Positions 39,133-48,472 of a stretch of 64,000 nucleotides of DNA are shown here, one piece after another. The stretch is from Gemmatimonadetes bacterium 13_2_20CM_2_65_7 (GTDB taxonomy: Bacteria; Gemmatimonadota; Gemmatimonadetes; Gemmatimonadales; GWC2-71-9), in assembly GCA_001915025.1 (NCBI GenBank), contig MNDR01000092.1, forward strand, positions 1 to 64,000. Reading direction: 5' to 3'. Position 1 is the first letter of the stretch, and every line of letters starts with the position of its first letter. The notes under the pieces were generated by a model. It was not told the origin of the DNA. It did no database searches and saw nothing but the letters and a program-made list of their open reading frames with translations. The translations under genes and the position numbers were made by a program.

Positions 39133-39324
39133 GTGAGAAGTGATCCCAATGTGTTTACTGCACAGCTGGTAACGCTCGACCGTATCGCGGGAGGCGATCG
39201 CTTTTCGCGCACCACGATCGCCTTCTATTCGATCATCGGTTTCGGTTCTTTGCTGCTGCTCGTCGTTACGCCTTGGTGGTGGCTTTTCGCGATGTCGCGC
39301 AGGCGAGTTGAGGAATCGCGCTGA
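39133..39324 (+). CDS. Possible small single-TM protein
   Basis: Central TM helix [21 protein letters not shown]; short ORF in a same-strand cluster. Confidence 0.35.
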   Translation: MRSDPNVFTAQLVTLDRIAGGDRFSRTTIAFYSIIGFGSLLLLVVTPWWWLFAMSRRRVEESR

Positions 39325-39338
39325 GGTACGGGAGGTCT

Positions 39339-40964
39339 ATGCTCAATCGATGCTTCGCTATCGCAGTCGCGATCCTGCCGCACGTCGCCCCCGCGGCGAT
39401 AGTCGCGGCCCAGTCCGACTCGCTGAAGTTCACTGCCGTGAGCGCGTCCGGCGAGTTCGCGTGCGGACTCACGGTCGCGGGGGCGGCCTATTGCTGGGGT
39501 GCCAACGACAGAGGCCAACTCGGCGACGGGACCACCACCGACCGGTCGCGCCCGGTGCGTGTGCTGGGCACCGTGCGCTTCGCGTCGTTGAGCACCGGCG
39601 ACTTCCACACCTGTGGACTCACAGCTGATGGCACAGCGTATTGCTGGGGTTTGAATGAGCAAGGACAGCTCGGCGACGGGACGGAAAAACAGCGGTCGAC
39701 TCCGGTGGCCGTGGTGGGCGGGTTGCGTTTCTCCGTGTTGAGCGCCGGCGGAGAGCAGACCTGCGGAGTCGCGACGGGCGGCACGGCCTATTGCTGGGGC
39801 GACAACAATTTTGGTGAGCTCGGCGATGGCACCAGGACCAGCCGCCTGCGTCCGGTGCGCGTGCAGGGTGGCCTAAGTTTCACCGCGATCAGTACCGCAC
39901 TGATGCACACCTGCGGGGTCGCGGCCGCGGGCGCGGCGTATTGCTGGGGAGCCAACTACAGCGGAAATCTTGGCGACGGAACGACGACGACACGGACCAG
40001 CCCGGTGCGAGTGACCGGTGGCCTAAGCTTCGCCTCTGTCAGCGCCGGGTCTCACACCTGCGGCTTGAGCGCCGAGGGCGTCGCGTACTGTTGGGGAGGC
40101 AACAAGTTTGGCCAGCTCGGCGACGGGACCACCAGTGACCGGAGCAGCCCGGTACGCGTCACGGGTGGCATGACCTTCGTCGCATTGACTGTCAGCATCC
40201 ATACCTGCGGCATCGCGAAGGAAGGCGCTGCTTACTGTTGGGGCCCCAATGGTGGCGGCATGCTCGGCGACGGGACCGCGATTGACCGGTCTCGCCCTAC
40301 GCCCGTCAGGGCCGACAAGCGCTTTACCGCGGTGTCCGCCGGCACCGGCATGACCTGCGGTATCACGCTTGCAGGCGCACTCGATTGTTGGGGCGGTAAT
40401 CAGCGAGGTCAGCTCGGCAACGGCACGACCCAACCGTTCCCGGCGCGGCAGGCCGCGACACCCCCATCCGACACCGGTAGCAATGGCGATCCGCTCACTC
40501 GGCTGGTTGGAGATTGGGACTTGACCGTCTTCATGATCGGCGCCGGCCAGTTCGGCACTCTTCGGTGTGGCAAGAGCGCCGCCGGACGGCGCATGCCCTC
40601 CGTCACTCTGGCTCCTGCCTCCGATGGAGCGCTGTCGTTCGCTGCCGCTTGCGATAATGGGAGTGAGTATTCGTTTCGCTTGCGACACGACTCGGCCACG
40701 CAGGCCTACGTAGTGTCGGTGAAGAGCACGCCGGGGATCAGCGTTCAGGACTTTCCCCTTGCATTCGCCGAGGGTCGGGGATGGGAAGGGGAACGCGATC
40801 AGCTGGTCGATGGCAAGACGCAATCGATCTCCGCGCTGATCGCGCCAATCGAGGGGCGGCAGTGGCACGGATGGATGATCGCTGTGCTTCCGACGGAGGG
40901 CGTCGGCCACGAAGACGATCTCAAGAAACCGTTTTTCCGGGCCGATCTTACGCGCGCGAAATAG
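39339..40964 (+). CDS. RCC1-repeat (beta-propeller) exported protein with C-terminal extension
   Basis: About seven repeats of CGxxxxGxAYCWGxNxxGQLGDGT; signal peptide. Confidence 0.9.
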   Translation: MLNRCFAIAVAILPHVAPAAIVAAQSDSLKFTAVSASGEFACGLTVAGAAYCWGANDRGQLGDGTTTDRSRPVRVLGTVRFASLSTGDFHTCGLTADGTAYCWGLNEQGQLGDGTEKQRSTPVAVVGGLRFSVLSAGGEQTCGVATGGTAYCWGDNNFGELGDGTRTSRLRPVRVQGGLSFTAISTALMHTCGVAAAGAAYCWGANYSGNLGDGTTTTRTSPVRVTGGLSFASVSAGSHTCGLSAEGVAYCWGGNKFGQLGDGTTSDRSSPVRVTGGMTFVALTVSIHTCGIAKEGAAYCWGPNGGGMLGDGTAIDRSRPTPVRADKRFTAVSAGTGMTCGITLAGALDCWGGNQRGQLGNGTTQPFPARQAATPPSDTGSNGDPLTRLVGDWDLTVFMIGAGQFGTLRCGKSAAGRRMPSVTLAPASDGALSFAAACDNGSEYSFRLRHDSATQAYVVSVKSTPGISVQDFPLAFAEGRGWEGERDQLVDGKTQSISALIAPIEGRQWHGWMIAVLPTEGVGHEDDLKKPFFRADLTRAK

Positions 40965-41030
40965 AGCTGGTGCCTAGGGCGGTCGGCGAAACCCTGGATT
41001 TCTCACAGGGCCTGGCGGTGGTTCCGGCGC

Positions 41031-42296
41031 TCAGTCTGTCCTTTGCTCCCGGGCGCTCGTCCGATGCGTCACCGTTCCGCAAGGCGCCCCGAAGCCCTCC
41101 TCGATCAATGCCGTCAGCCGCGAGGCTTGCTCGCCGAGGGTGAAGTGGGCAGCAACGCGCTCGCGTGCGGCTTCCCCGAGCGCGCTCCGCCGAGCAGGGT
41201 CGCTGAGCAAGGCCACGATCGCCGCCGTCAGGGCCGCTTCGTCACCCGGCGGCACCAGAAGCCCGGACACACCGTCTTCGATCATGTCGGGAATTCCACC
41301 AACGGATGTGGCAATCACGGCTTTTCCAAGCGCCATGGTTTCGAGCACCGCATTAGGGAATGCGTCCTGCCACACAGAGGGCACGACACACAGATCCGCG
41401 TCCGCCAGCAGAGCCACTGCGTTGGGGTGGTATCCGATAAGGCGGATGTCCTCCCTCGCTCCGAGCCGCTGGCGCAGCTCCAAGAGCTCCCCCATTTGCG
41501 GACCGTCCCCGGCGTAGAGCAGGAGAGGGTGGCGATCCTTCACGCGCTTATCCCTCGTCACACGATCGAAGGCTCGCAGCAGGTGATGGACCCCCTTTTC
41601 AGGAGCAGCGCGGCAAGCGCATGCAACCACAAGACGATCGGCGGCGACGCCTAACCCCGAGCGTGCTCTGGTGCGCACTCCGGACGAGTGTTCTGCCGGA
41701 GACACGGACATACCGTTCCACACGCGTACCACGCGGCTTGCGGGTACGAGGCCGACGTCAACCTGACGTCGAGCGACGTAGTTACTCACGGCGACCACGA
41801 CGTCGGCCGTGGCGCCCGGGAGACGAGCGAGCAACCACTTCGTTGCGCGCTTCAGGCCCCGAGGACGGGTCCGCTCTCCCGAGGAGCGATCGTGCACGAG
41901 AATCCAGCGGGCGCCAGCCCGTCGTAGTCGACGATAGATGCGGCTCCGGACAGGGTAGTCCGTCAAGTAGAGCGCGCGAACACCTTCCCGCCGGATAAAA
42001 TCCTCTGCGGCCCGGACTGCGGATGGCTCGTCGAACGCTACGCTGAGCACGACTGGCTTGGCGGCGCTTCCCGCAAGGGTTCGCGGTGGCTCCACGATGT
42101 TCGGGTATGCCACCAAGGTCCGTATTCCGTGGGTGGCAAGGTGATCGGCGATCCTCGCGTACACACGTTCGATATAGTCCCAGGCATAACCGGTGTTCGT
42201 CGGGAAGTTCGCCACGCACAGCAGCGTATCAGCCCCCCGGCGGTTCACTGGCGGGTTCGCCGTGTCCAGGTTGCGGGAACATGGGGGCGCCGTCAT
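41031..42296 (-). CDS. Glycosyltransferase family 4
   Basis: CACRAAPEKGVHHLLRAF, PSVWQDAFPNAVLETMALGKAVIATSVGGIPDMI. Confidence 0.9.
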   Translation of the reverse strand: MTAPPCSRNLDTANPPVNRRGADTLLCVANFPTNTGYAWDYIERVYARIADHLATHGIRTLVAYPNIVEPPRTLAGSAAKPVVLSVAFDEPSAVRAAEDFIRREGVRALYLTDYPVRSRIYRRLRRAGARWILVHDRSSGERTRPRGLKRATKWLLARLPGATADVVVAVSNYVARRQVDVGLVPASRVVRVWNGMSVSPAEHSSGVRTRARSGLGVAADRLVVACACRAAPEKGVHHLLRAFDRVTRDKRVKDRHPLLLYAGDGPQMGELLELRQRLGAREDIRLIGYHPNAVALLADADLCVVPSVWQDAFPNAVLETMALGKAVIATSVGGIPDMIEDGVSGLLVPPGDEAALTAAIVALLSDPARRSALGEAARERVAAHFTLGEQASRLTALIEEGFGAPCGTVTHRTSAREQRTD

Positions 42297-43162
42297 TTCA
42301 GACAGCCATTCGAGATCTTCTGGGCTAGCACGATATGTTGGTTCCCAAGCCGACGAAACACCGGAACGTTCCGGTCGGCCAACATCTGCAAAGCGCAGTG
42401 GAGTCTCACACTGGCCGCGGTCGTGAAGAGGTTGCGCCCGAAGAACGTGAAGTGCGCGAAACCGAGCGTCGTACTCTTCACCTTTCTGAGTCCTACCGAC
42501 CCGAGCCACCGGTCAAGCTCTGCGTTCGATACGGCCTGCGGGGATGGCTCACGGCACGCCGGCGGGCGCCGCAGGCCGAGCTGCCGCAGCACGGCCCCGG
42601 CGGCCCCCTTTATCGCGTCGAGCGGCGGAGACCGCCAGGGATCGAGGACATCAGTCAGCCGCCAGCGATTGTCGGCGCTGACGAGAACATAGCCATTAGG
42701 CCTCACAACCCGTGCCATTTCGCCCAACGCCTGTCGGGGAGCGGGCACCCACGGAAGGACGCCCAGGGCCAGCACTACCTGGAACGTGGCGTCCGGAAAG
42801 GTGAGGCAGTGCACGTCCTCCACGGCGCTGTTCACCTGTTGAGCGAGGCCAGCCTCTGCCGCAGCTTGGCGCGTGCGCCGGACCATGTCATCTACCGTAT
42901 CGACGGCGTCGACGACGAGACCGCGCTGCGCCAATATCACGGCTGCGAGCCCCGCTCCGCAGCCGACATCGAGCACGCGCTCGCGGGGCGCGAGCGCTAG
43001 TTCCTCAATCCATCGGAGCGAGACCGCGAGGCGCTGCTGATAGATAGACGGTACGAGGCCCGCCGACCTGTAGATCTCGGTCCAGGCACTCACCCGCATG
43101 GCGAAGTAACCGTCGACCCGGCGTTGCGCTTTCTCCGTCGAAACCGCAGCCCCTAGTGACAT
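42293..43162 (-). CDS. Class I SAM-dependent methyltransferase
   Basis: RVLDVGCGAGLAAVILAQRG motif I; overlaps the GT4 start. Confidence 0.9.
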   Translation of the reverse strand: MSLGAAVSTEKAQRRVDGYFAMRVSAWTEIYRSAGLVPSIYQQRLAVSLRWIEELALAPRERVLDVGCGAGLAAVILAQRGLVVDAVDTVDDMVRRTRQAAAEAGLAQQVNSAVEDVHCLTFPDATFQVVLALGVLPWVPAPRQALGEMARVVRPNGYVLVSADNRWRLTDVLDPWRSPPLDAIKGAAGAVLRQLGLRRPPACREPSPQAVSNAELDRWLGSVGLRKVKSTTLGFAHFTFFGRNLFTTAASVRLHCALQMLADRNVPVFRRLGNQHIVLAQKISNGCLK

Positions 43163-43347
43163 GGACCATCCCTTCATGCAGTTTGCATGCCGCTCCACGG
43201 TACGTCGCGCACGCCCGTCTGCGCACTTCGGGGTGCTGCGCCGCTGCAACATCGTCGATGTGGCGATCGGTCAGGACGCGAAGTCTCATACACCTACATC
43301 AACTGGATGGCAGCGCGGTGAGGTATTAAGCCCTCGTTCGATAAAAC

Positions 43348-44604
43348 ATGGCGACACGCACCGACATCGGAAATGCTACGACGCGCACCATCGCGGGACA
43401 CGAGGTCACGATCTCGAATCCCGAGAAGATTCTCTTTCCGAAGCCGAAGTACACCAAGCTCGACCTCGTCGACTATTACCTGGCCGTTGCGGACGGCGCG
43501 TTGCGAGGGGCGGGTGGGCGGCCGAACATGCTGGTCCGGTTTCCTAACGGCATCGGCAGCCAATCCTTCTATCAGAAACGCGCGCCCGAGGCGCGGCCGG
43601 CCTGGATCGAGGTCGTAACGCTACGCTTCCCTTCAGGCCGCACCGCCGATGAAGTCGTGCCGCGGGATGCCGCGTCGCTTGCCTGGCTCGCGAACCTCGC
43701 TTGTCTCGAGCTGCATCCGCATCCGGTGCGCGCCGAAGATCTCGATCACCCCGATGAGCTGCGCGTGGATCTGGACCCGGTACCAGGTATCAAATGGCCG
43801 CAGGTGCGCGTGGTCGCGCAGGTCGCGCGCGCGGTCCTCGAGGACTGCGGGCTGGTCGGCTGGCCGAAGACCTCAGGCTCGCGCGGCATGCATCTCTTCG
43901 TGCGCATCGAGCGGCGGTGGGGCTTTGACGAGGTGCGCCGGGCGGCGCTGGCCCTGGCTCGGGAAGTGGAACGGCGCGCACCGAAGCTCGCGACCAGCAA
44001 GTGGTGGAAAGAAGAGCGGCAAGGTGTGTTCGTGGACTACAACCAGAACGCCAAGGACCGTACCGTGGCGTCGGCGTACTCGGTCCGGCCGACGCCTGAC
44101 GCGCGCGTTTCGGCGCCACTGAGCTGGGACGAAGTCGATCGCGCCGATCCAGAAGACTTCACTCTCGGCACGATGCCGAAACGTTTCGCGAAGATCGGCG
44201 ACCGTCATGCCGACATCGACGCGAAACCGGGCTCCCTCGACGGGCTCCTGGAGTTGTCGGCGAGGCAGGAGCGTGAGGGGCAGGGCGACGCGCCATGGCC
44301 GCCCCACTATCGCAAGCAGCCGGGCGAGCCGCCACGCGTGCAGCCGTCCAAGGCTCGAGCGCGGGCGGAGAAGTATCCGTTGATCGAGGTCAGTCGCGGG
44401 AAGAATAAGAAGGAAGCGCTGGCGGGTCTCTCGAAATGGAAAAAGCGCCATCCCCGCGTCGTGAAACTTCTCGAGCCTGCCGATGTGCTCGTGGATCAAA
44501 TGCGTGGACGCTCATCGGCATGGTACCGCATTCGCATCAACCTACAACACGTCCCCGAAAAGCTCAGGCCCCGAACACCTTCTCCAACTCGTAGGCCGGC
44601 GTGA
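43348..44604 (+). CDS. LigD-type DNA polymerase/primase domain protein (NHEJ-associated)
   Basis: EVTISNPEKILFP, HPHPVRAEDLDHPDELRVDLDPVPGIKW, KTSGSRGMHLFVRI. Confidence 0.92.
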   Translation: MATRTDIGNATTRTIAGHEVTISNPEKILFPKPKYTKLDLVDYYLAVADGALRGAGGRPNMLVRFPNGIGSQSFYQKRAPEARPAWIEVVTLRFPSGRTADEVVPRDAASLAWLANLACLELHPHPVRAEDLDHPDELRVDLDPVPGIKWPQVRVVAQVARAVLEDCGLVGWPKTSGSRGMHLFVRIERRWGFDEVRRAALALAREVERRAPKLATSKWWKEERQGVFVDYNQNAKDRTVASAYSVRPTPDARVSAPLSWDEVDRADPEDFTLGTMPKRFAKIGDRHADIDAKPGSLDGLLELSARQEREGQGDAPWPPHYRKQPGEPPRVQPSKARARAEKYPLIEVSRGKNKKEALAGLSKWKKRHPRVVKLLEPADVLVDQMRGRSSAWYRIRINLQHVPEKLRPRTPSPTRRPA

Positions 44605-45649
44605 CCTCGAGCTGATCGTAGCGGCAGTCGCTGGGCTTTTTATCAGGCCGCCACCTTTGGAATACCGTGGCATGCCGGAACCGATCACCTTGGAGGTGAT
44701 CGTACCTCACTTCTGCGACGCGCTCGATGCGCAGCGGCTCCCACGACATGTCCTTGCCAGCGCTCCAGCGGCTCTGCGAGCCCGGCATGCGGCTGGATTC
44801 TGCCTCGACGCCCGCCCACTCGCGCCACGGATGAGCCTGCAACGCGTTCTTTCGTAGCGGCGCCAGTTCCTTCACGAGCTGCTTGCGCATTGCCATCGTG
44901 AATGACGACGTGACGCCGACATGCTGCAGCGTCCCTTCGTCGTCATAGAGGCCGAGGAGAAGCGAGCCGACGGCGTTTTTCCCGCTCTTGTGCCAGCGGA
45001 ATCCGGCAACCACGCAGTCCGCGGTGCGGGCGTGCTTGATCTTGAACATCGCCCGCTTGCCGGGTTGATAGGCGCCCGTCGCCGGCTTCGCAACCACGCC
45101 GTCGAGTCCCGCGCCTTCGAAACGCTGCAACCAGTCCACTGCCAGCTTGCGATCGCGGGTCATCGGCGTGAGGTGGAGCGGGCGACGCGCGTGCGCGAAC
45201 AATTTCTCGAGCTGCTTGCGCCGCTCTTGTTGTGGCGCGTCCATCAAATTCTTGCCCCCCACGGCGAGGAGATCGAAGGCGACGAATTCGGCGGGCGTCG
45301 CCTTGGCGAGCTTCGCCACGCGGGACGCGGCGGGATGGAGGCGCATTTGCAAGCCGGTGAAATCGAGGCCGTGCGGCGTCGGCATGACGATCTCGCCATC
45401 GACGACGGCGCCGCTGGGCAGTTGCTCGAGAAAGATCTCATGCAGCTCGGGGAAGTACCGATCCAGCGGCCGGAGATCGCGACTCTGGATAAAGACGTCG
45501 TCTTTCGCGGGCCCGCGAAACACGATCGCGCGAAAGCCGTCCCATTTGGGCTCGAACAGGAAGTCACCATCGCGCGGCAGATCGTCGGTGAGTTTCGCGA
45601 GCATCGGCTCGACCGGCGGGGCAACCGCCAACGGCGCAGTTCGTGGCAT
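44564..45649 (-). CDS. ATP-dependent DNA ligase (LigC/LigD-like)
   Basis: FEPKWDGFRAIVFRG (KxDG nucleotidyl-transfer motif), VDGEIVMP, EGAGLDGVVAKP. Confidence 0.94.
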   Translation of the reverse strand: MPRTAPLAVAPPVEPMLAKLTDDLPRDGDFLFEPKWDGFRAIVFRGPAKDDVFIQSRDLRPLDRYFPELHEIFLEQLPSGAVVDGEIVMPTPHGLDFTGLQMRLHPAASRVAKLAKATPAEFVAFDLLAVGGKNLMDAPQQERRKQLEKLFAHARRPLHLTPMTRDRKLAVDWLQRFEGAGLDGVVAKPATGAYQPGKRAMFKIKHARTADCVVAGFRWHKSGKNAVGSLLLGLYDDEGTLQHVGVTSSFTMAMRKQLVKELAPLRKNALQAHPWREWAGVEAESSRMPGSQSRWSAGKDMSWEPLRIERVAEVRYDHLQGDRFRHATVFQRWRPDKKPSDCRYDQLEVTPAYELEKVFGA

Positions 45650-45771
45650 GGCGTAAAAGTAGACCGCTCGGACCCCGTGAACGAACTTGACGAATTCATG
45701 ACACTACAAAACGGTGTTTCACTTCTCAACCGGACTCGTCAGCCTTCGCATTCCAGGTAGCTTTATGCCGC

Positions 45772-46425
45772 ATGAAACATCGAATCGCTGCTGTCTCGGC
45801 GCTCGCGGCAGTGGTTGCGGCCGCATGCGGGTCGAGCAGACACACCTCCCAGAGTAGCACCTCAGCCACAGCAGCGGTGTCTCCAGCGCAACAAGCCCGA
45901 AATGACAGCGGTCATCCCCCATACACACCCGCGGACGTGCACTTCATCGCGGGGATGATCGGGCATCACGCGCAGGCGATTCAGATGGCTGGCTGGTGTG
46001 CGTCGCACGATGCGAGTCCGTCACTGCGCCCGCTGTGCGAGCGGATCGTCGTCGCGCAGAAAGACGAAATCGCGTTCGCGCAACGCTGGCTGCGCGAGCG
46101 CAGCGAATACGTGCCGCCCGCCGATCCGCGTGGCCACATCATGCAGGGGTCGGACATGCCGATGCTGATGCCCGGGATGCTCACGCCGCAGCAGATGGCG
46201 CAGCTCGATGCGGCGCGGGGGCGCGAGTTCGACCGGTTGTTCCTCCAGTACATGATCATGCACCATCAAGGCGCGATCACGATGGTGCAACAGCTGCTCG
46301 CGACGCCCGGCGCCGCGCAGGACGGCCCCGTCTTTCGCTTTGCGTCCGACGTCAATGCCGATCAAACGACCGAAATCAATCGTATGACTCTCATGCTGGA
46401 CGACCTCAAACGGAGCTCTCAGTGA
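45772..46425 (+). CDS. DUF305-family lipoprotein
   Basis: DVHFIAGMIGHHAQAIQMA and YMIMHHQGAITM motifs. Confidence 0.9.
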   Translation: MKHRIAAVSALAAVVAAACGSSRHTSQSSTSATAAVSPAQQARNDSGHPPYTPADVHFIAGMIGHHAQAIQMAGWCASHDASPSLRPLCERIVVAQKDEIAFAQRWLRERSEYVPPADPRGHIMQGSDMPMLMPGMLTPQQMAQLDAARGREFDRLFLQYMIMHHQGAITMVQQLLATPGAAQDGPVFRFASDVNADQTTEINRMTLMLDDLKRSSQ

Positions 46426-48410
46426 AATCGCGTTTTCCATTTGCCCTTCCACTTCTCGCATTCGCGTTCGCGGCGTGCGCTTCCTCGGGCTCGCACGCGA
46501 GCTATAGCTCGTCTACCACGCCGCCGAGTCCCGATCCACGCATCGGACTGCGGGCCGGCTGGATGGATGCTCAGGAAGCATTCTGGAACATACGCCTCGT
46601 TTCGGCGACCGAACCGTCGCCCGATTTCATCAATCGGACCACGCCGGGCGATTTCCGGATGATCAATTCGGACCTGACGATTCGCGGGAACTACGTCATC
46701 CAGGGGAATTTCAACGGATTGCAGATGTGGGACATCAGTAATCCCAAGAGCCCGAAGCTCTATAAAGCGTTCGTTTGTCCCGGGTCGCAGAGTGACGTGT
46801 CGGTCTATCGCAACCTCCTGTTCGTCTCAGGCGAGGCGCTGAACGGTCGGACCGACTGCGGCACGCAGGGGGTCACCGACACGGTGAGCCACGAGCGGTT
46901 GCGTGGCATCCGCATCTTCGATGCGACCGATCTCGCCAATCCGCGGCACATCACCGACGTGCAGACGTGCCGCGGCTCCCACACACACACCGTTGTGACG
47001 TCGCCGACCGACACGGCGAACGTCTACATTTACGTCTCAGGCTCGGCGCCGGTCCGCTCGCCCAATGAGCTTGCGGGCTGCTCGGCGGCGCAGCCCGACT
47101 CGAATCCCAACACGGCGCTGTTCCGCATCGAAGTGATTCAGGTGCCGCTCGCGCATCCGGAGCAGGCCCATATCGTCAGCTCGCCGCGCATCTTCCAGGA
47201 CCTCACCGAAGCGAAGACTCACGCTGAAGCGGCCGAAGACCTCGCGCGCGCGAAGCATTCTGCCGATTCTGCGCGGGCAGCGGGCGGGTTCACTGCGACG
47301 ATCCGTGGCCAGGACATCGTCCTGGGGCCGAACTTCGTGCGGACGCGTCTGGACAGCATCGTGAAGGCACGCGGCGGTACCGGGGCACCGACCGGGGCCG
47401 ACAGCGCCACCCTGCGCGCCAACATGCAGGCCATGGTCGACCGGATCGTGGAGGGCCCGCCGCGACCGGCCGGAACCCCGCGTCCGGGGCCGACACAGTG
47501 CCATGACATCACCGTGTATCCCGCGATTGGGTTGGCCGGCGGCGCCTGCGGCGGCTACGGACTGCTGCTCGACATTCGCGACGCAGCGAACCCGACGCGC
47601 ATCGCCGCCGTCTCCGACTCGAACTTCTCGTTCTGGCATTCGGCGACGTTCAACAGCGACGGGACGAGGGTTCTCTTCACCGATGAGTGGGGTGGCGGGC
47701 TACAGCCGCGCTGCCGCCCGACCGACAAACCGGAGTGGGGCGCGGACGCGATCTTCACGCTCTCGGGCACCACGCTGACGTTCAAGAGTTATTACAAGCT
47801 GCCCGTGGCGCAGACGGCGAATGAAAACTGCGTCGCGCACAATGGCTCGCTGATTCCCGTGCCCGGCCGGGACATCATGGCGCAGGGTTGGTATCAGGGC
47901 GGCATCTCGGTGTTCGACTGGACCGATCCGTCGCATCCGAAGGAAATCGCGTTCTTCGACCGTGGGCCGATGGACTCGACGAAGCTCGTCGGCGCCGGCT
48001 CGTGGTCGGCGTACTGGTACAACGGCTACATCGTGAGCTCCGAGATCTCGCGCGGGCTCGACATCCTCGAGCTCCAGCCGAGCGCCCTGCTCTCGCAGAA
48101 CGAGATCGATGCCGCGAAGCTCATCCACTTCGACTATCTGAACGCCCAGGATCAGCAGAAGCTGGTCTGGCCCGCGAGCTTCGTCGTGGCCCGCGCGTAT
48201 GTCGACCAATTGGCGCGCTCGGGCGGGCTGGCGTCGGCCCGGCTTGCGGCGACGCGCGACGCGCTGGACCGCGCAGAGAGACTGAGCGGTCAACCACGGC
48301 GCGATGCGCTCGCGCAGCTCGTGACGCAGCTGAACGGCGATGCCCAAGGCTCGTCCGATCAGGCCAAGGTCAGGCTGTTGATCGCTGCGGTCACGGATTT
48401 GGGCAAATAA
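46422..48410 (+). CDS. LVIVD-repeat-type lipoprotein
   Basis: GTGA-overlap start, lipobox AFAACASS, propeller-like repeats (GLQMWDISNPKSPKLY, GIRIFDATDLANPRHI). Confidence 0.82.
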   Translation: MKSRFPFALPLLAFAFAACASSGSHASYSSSTTPPSPDPRIGLRAGWMDAQEAFWNIRLVSATEPSPDFINRTTPGDFRMINSDLTIRGNYVIQGNFNGLQMWDISNPKSPKLYKAFVCPGSQSDVSVYRNLLFVSGEALNGRTDCGTQGVTDTVSHERLRGIRIFDATDLANPRHITDVQTCRGSHTHTVVTSPTDTANVYIYVSGSAPVRSPNELAGCSAAQPDSNPNTALFRIEVIQVPLAHPEQAHIVSSPRIFQDLTEAKTHAEAAEDLARAKHSADSARAAGGFTATIRGQDIVLGPNFVRTRLDSIVKARGGTGAPTGADSATLRANMQAMVDRIVEGPPRPAGTPRPGPTQCHDITVYPAIGLAGGACGGYGLLLDIRDAANPTRIAAVSDSNFSFWHSATFNSDGTRVLFTDEWGGGLQPRCRPTDKPEWGADAIFTLSGTTLTFKSYYKLPVAQTANENCVAHNGSLIPVPGRDIMAQGWYQGGISVFDWTDPSHPKEIAFFDRGPMDSTKLVGAGSWSAYWYNGYIVSSEISRGLDILELQPSALLSQNEIDAAKLIHFDYLNAQDQQKLVWPASFVVARAYVDQLARSGGLASARLAATRDALDRAERLSGQPRRDALAQLVTQLNGDAQGSSDQAKVRLLIAAVTDLGK

Positions 48411-48434
48411 CGTCCCGCGGCATTGACTAAGAGC

Positions 48435-48472
48435 ACGAGCGGGGTTCACGTTGTTTCGTGAGCCCCGCTCGT
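48435..48472 (+). promoter_or_regulatory. 16-bp near-perfect hairpin (ACGAGCGGGGTTCACG-TTGTTT-CGTGAGCCCCGCTCGT)
   Basis: All 16 positions pair (one G-U); the apparent GTG start of the ABC transporter lies in the 3' arm. Confidence 0.85.

Noticed and set aside
39339-40440. Tandem repeats of about 150 bp that could suggest a CRISPR or minisatellite
   Set aside because: They are coding RCC1 propeller repeats with diverged DNA.
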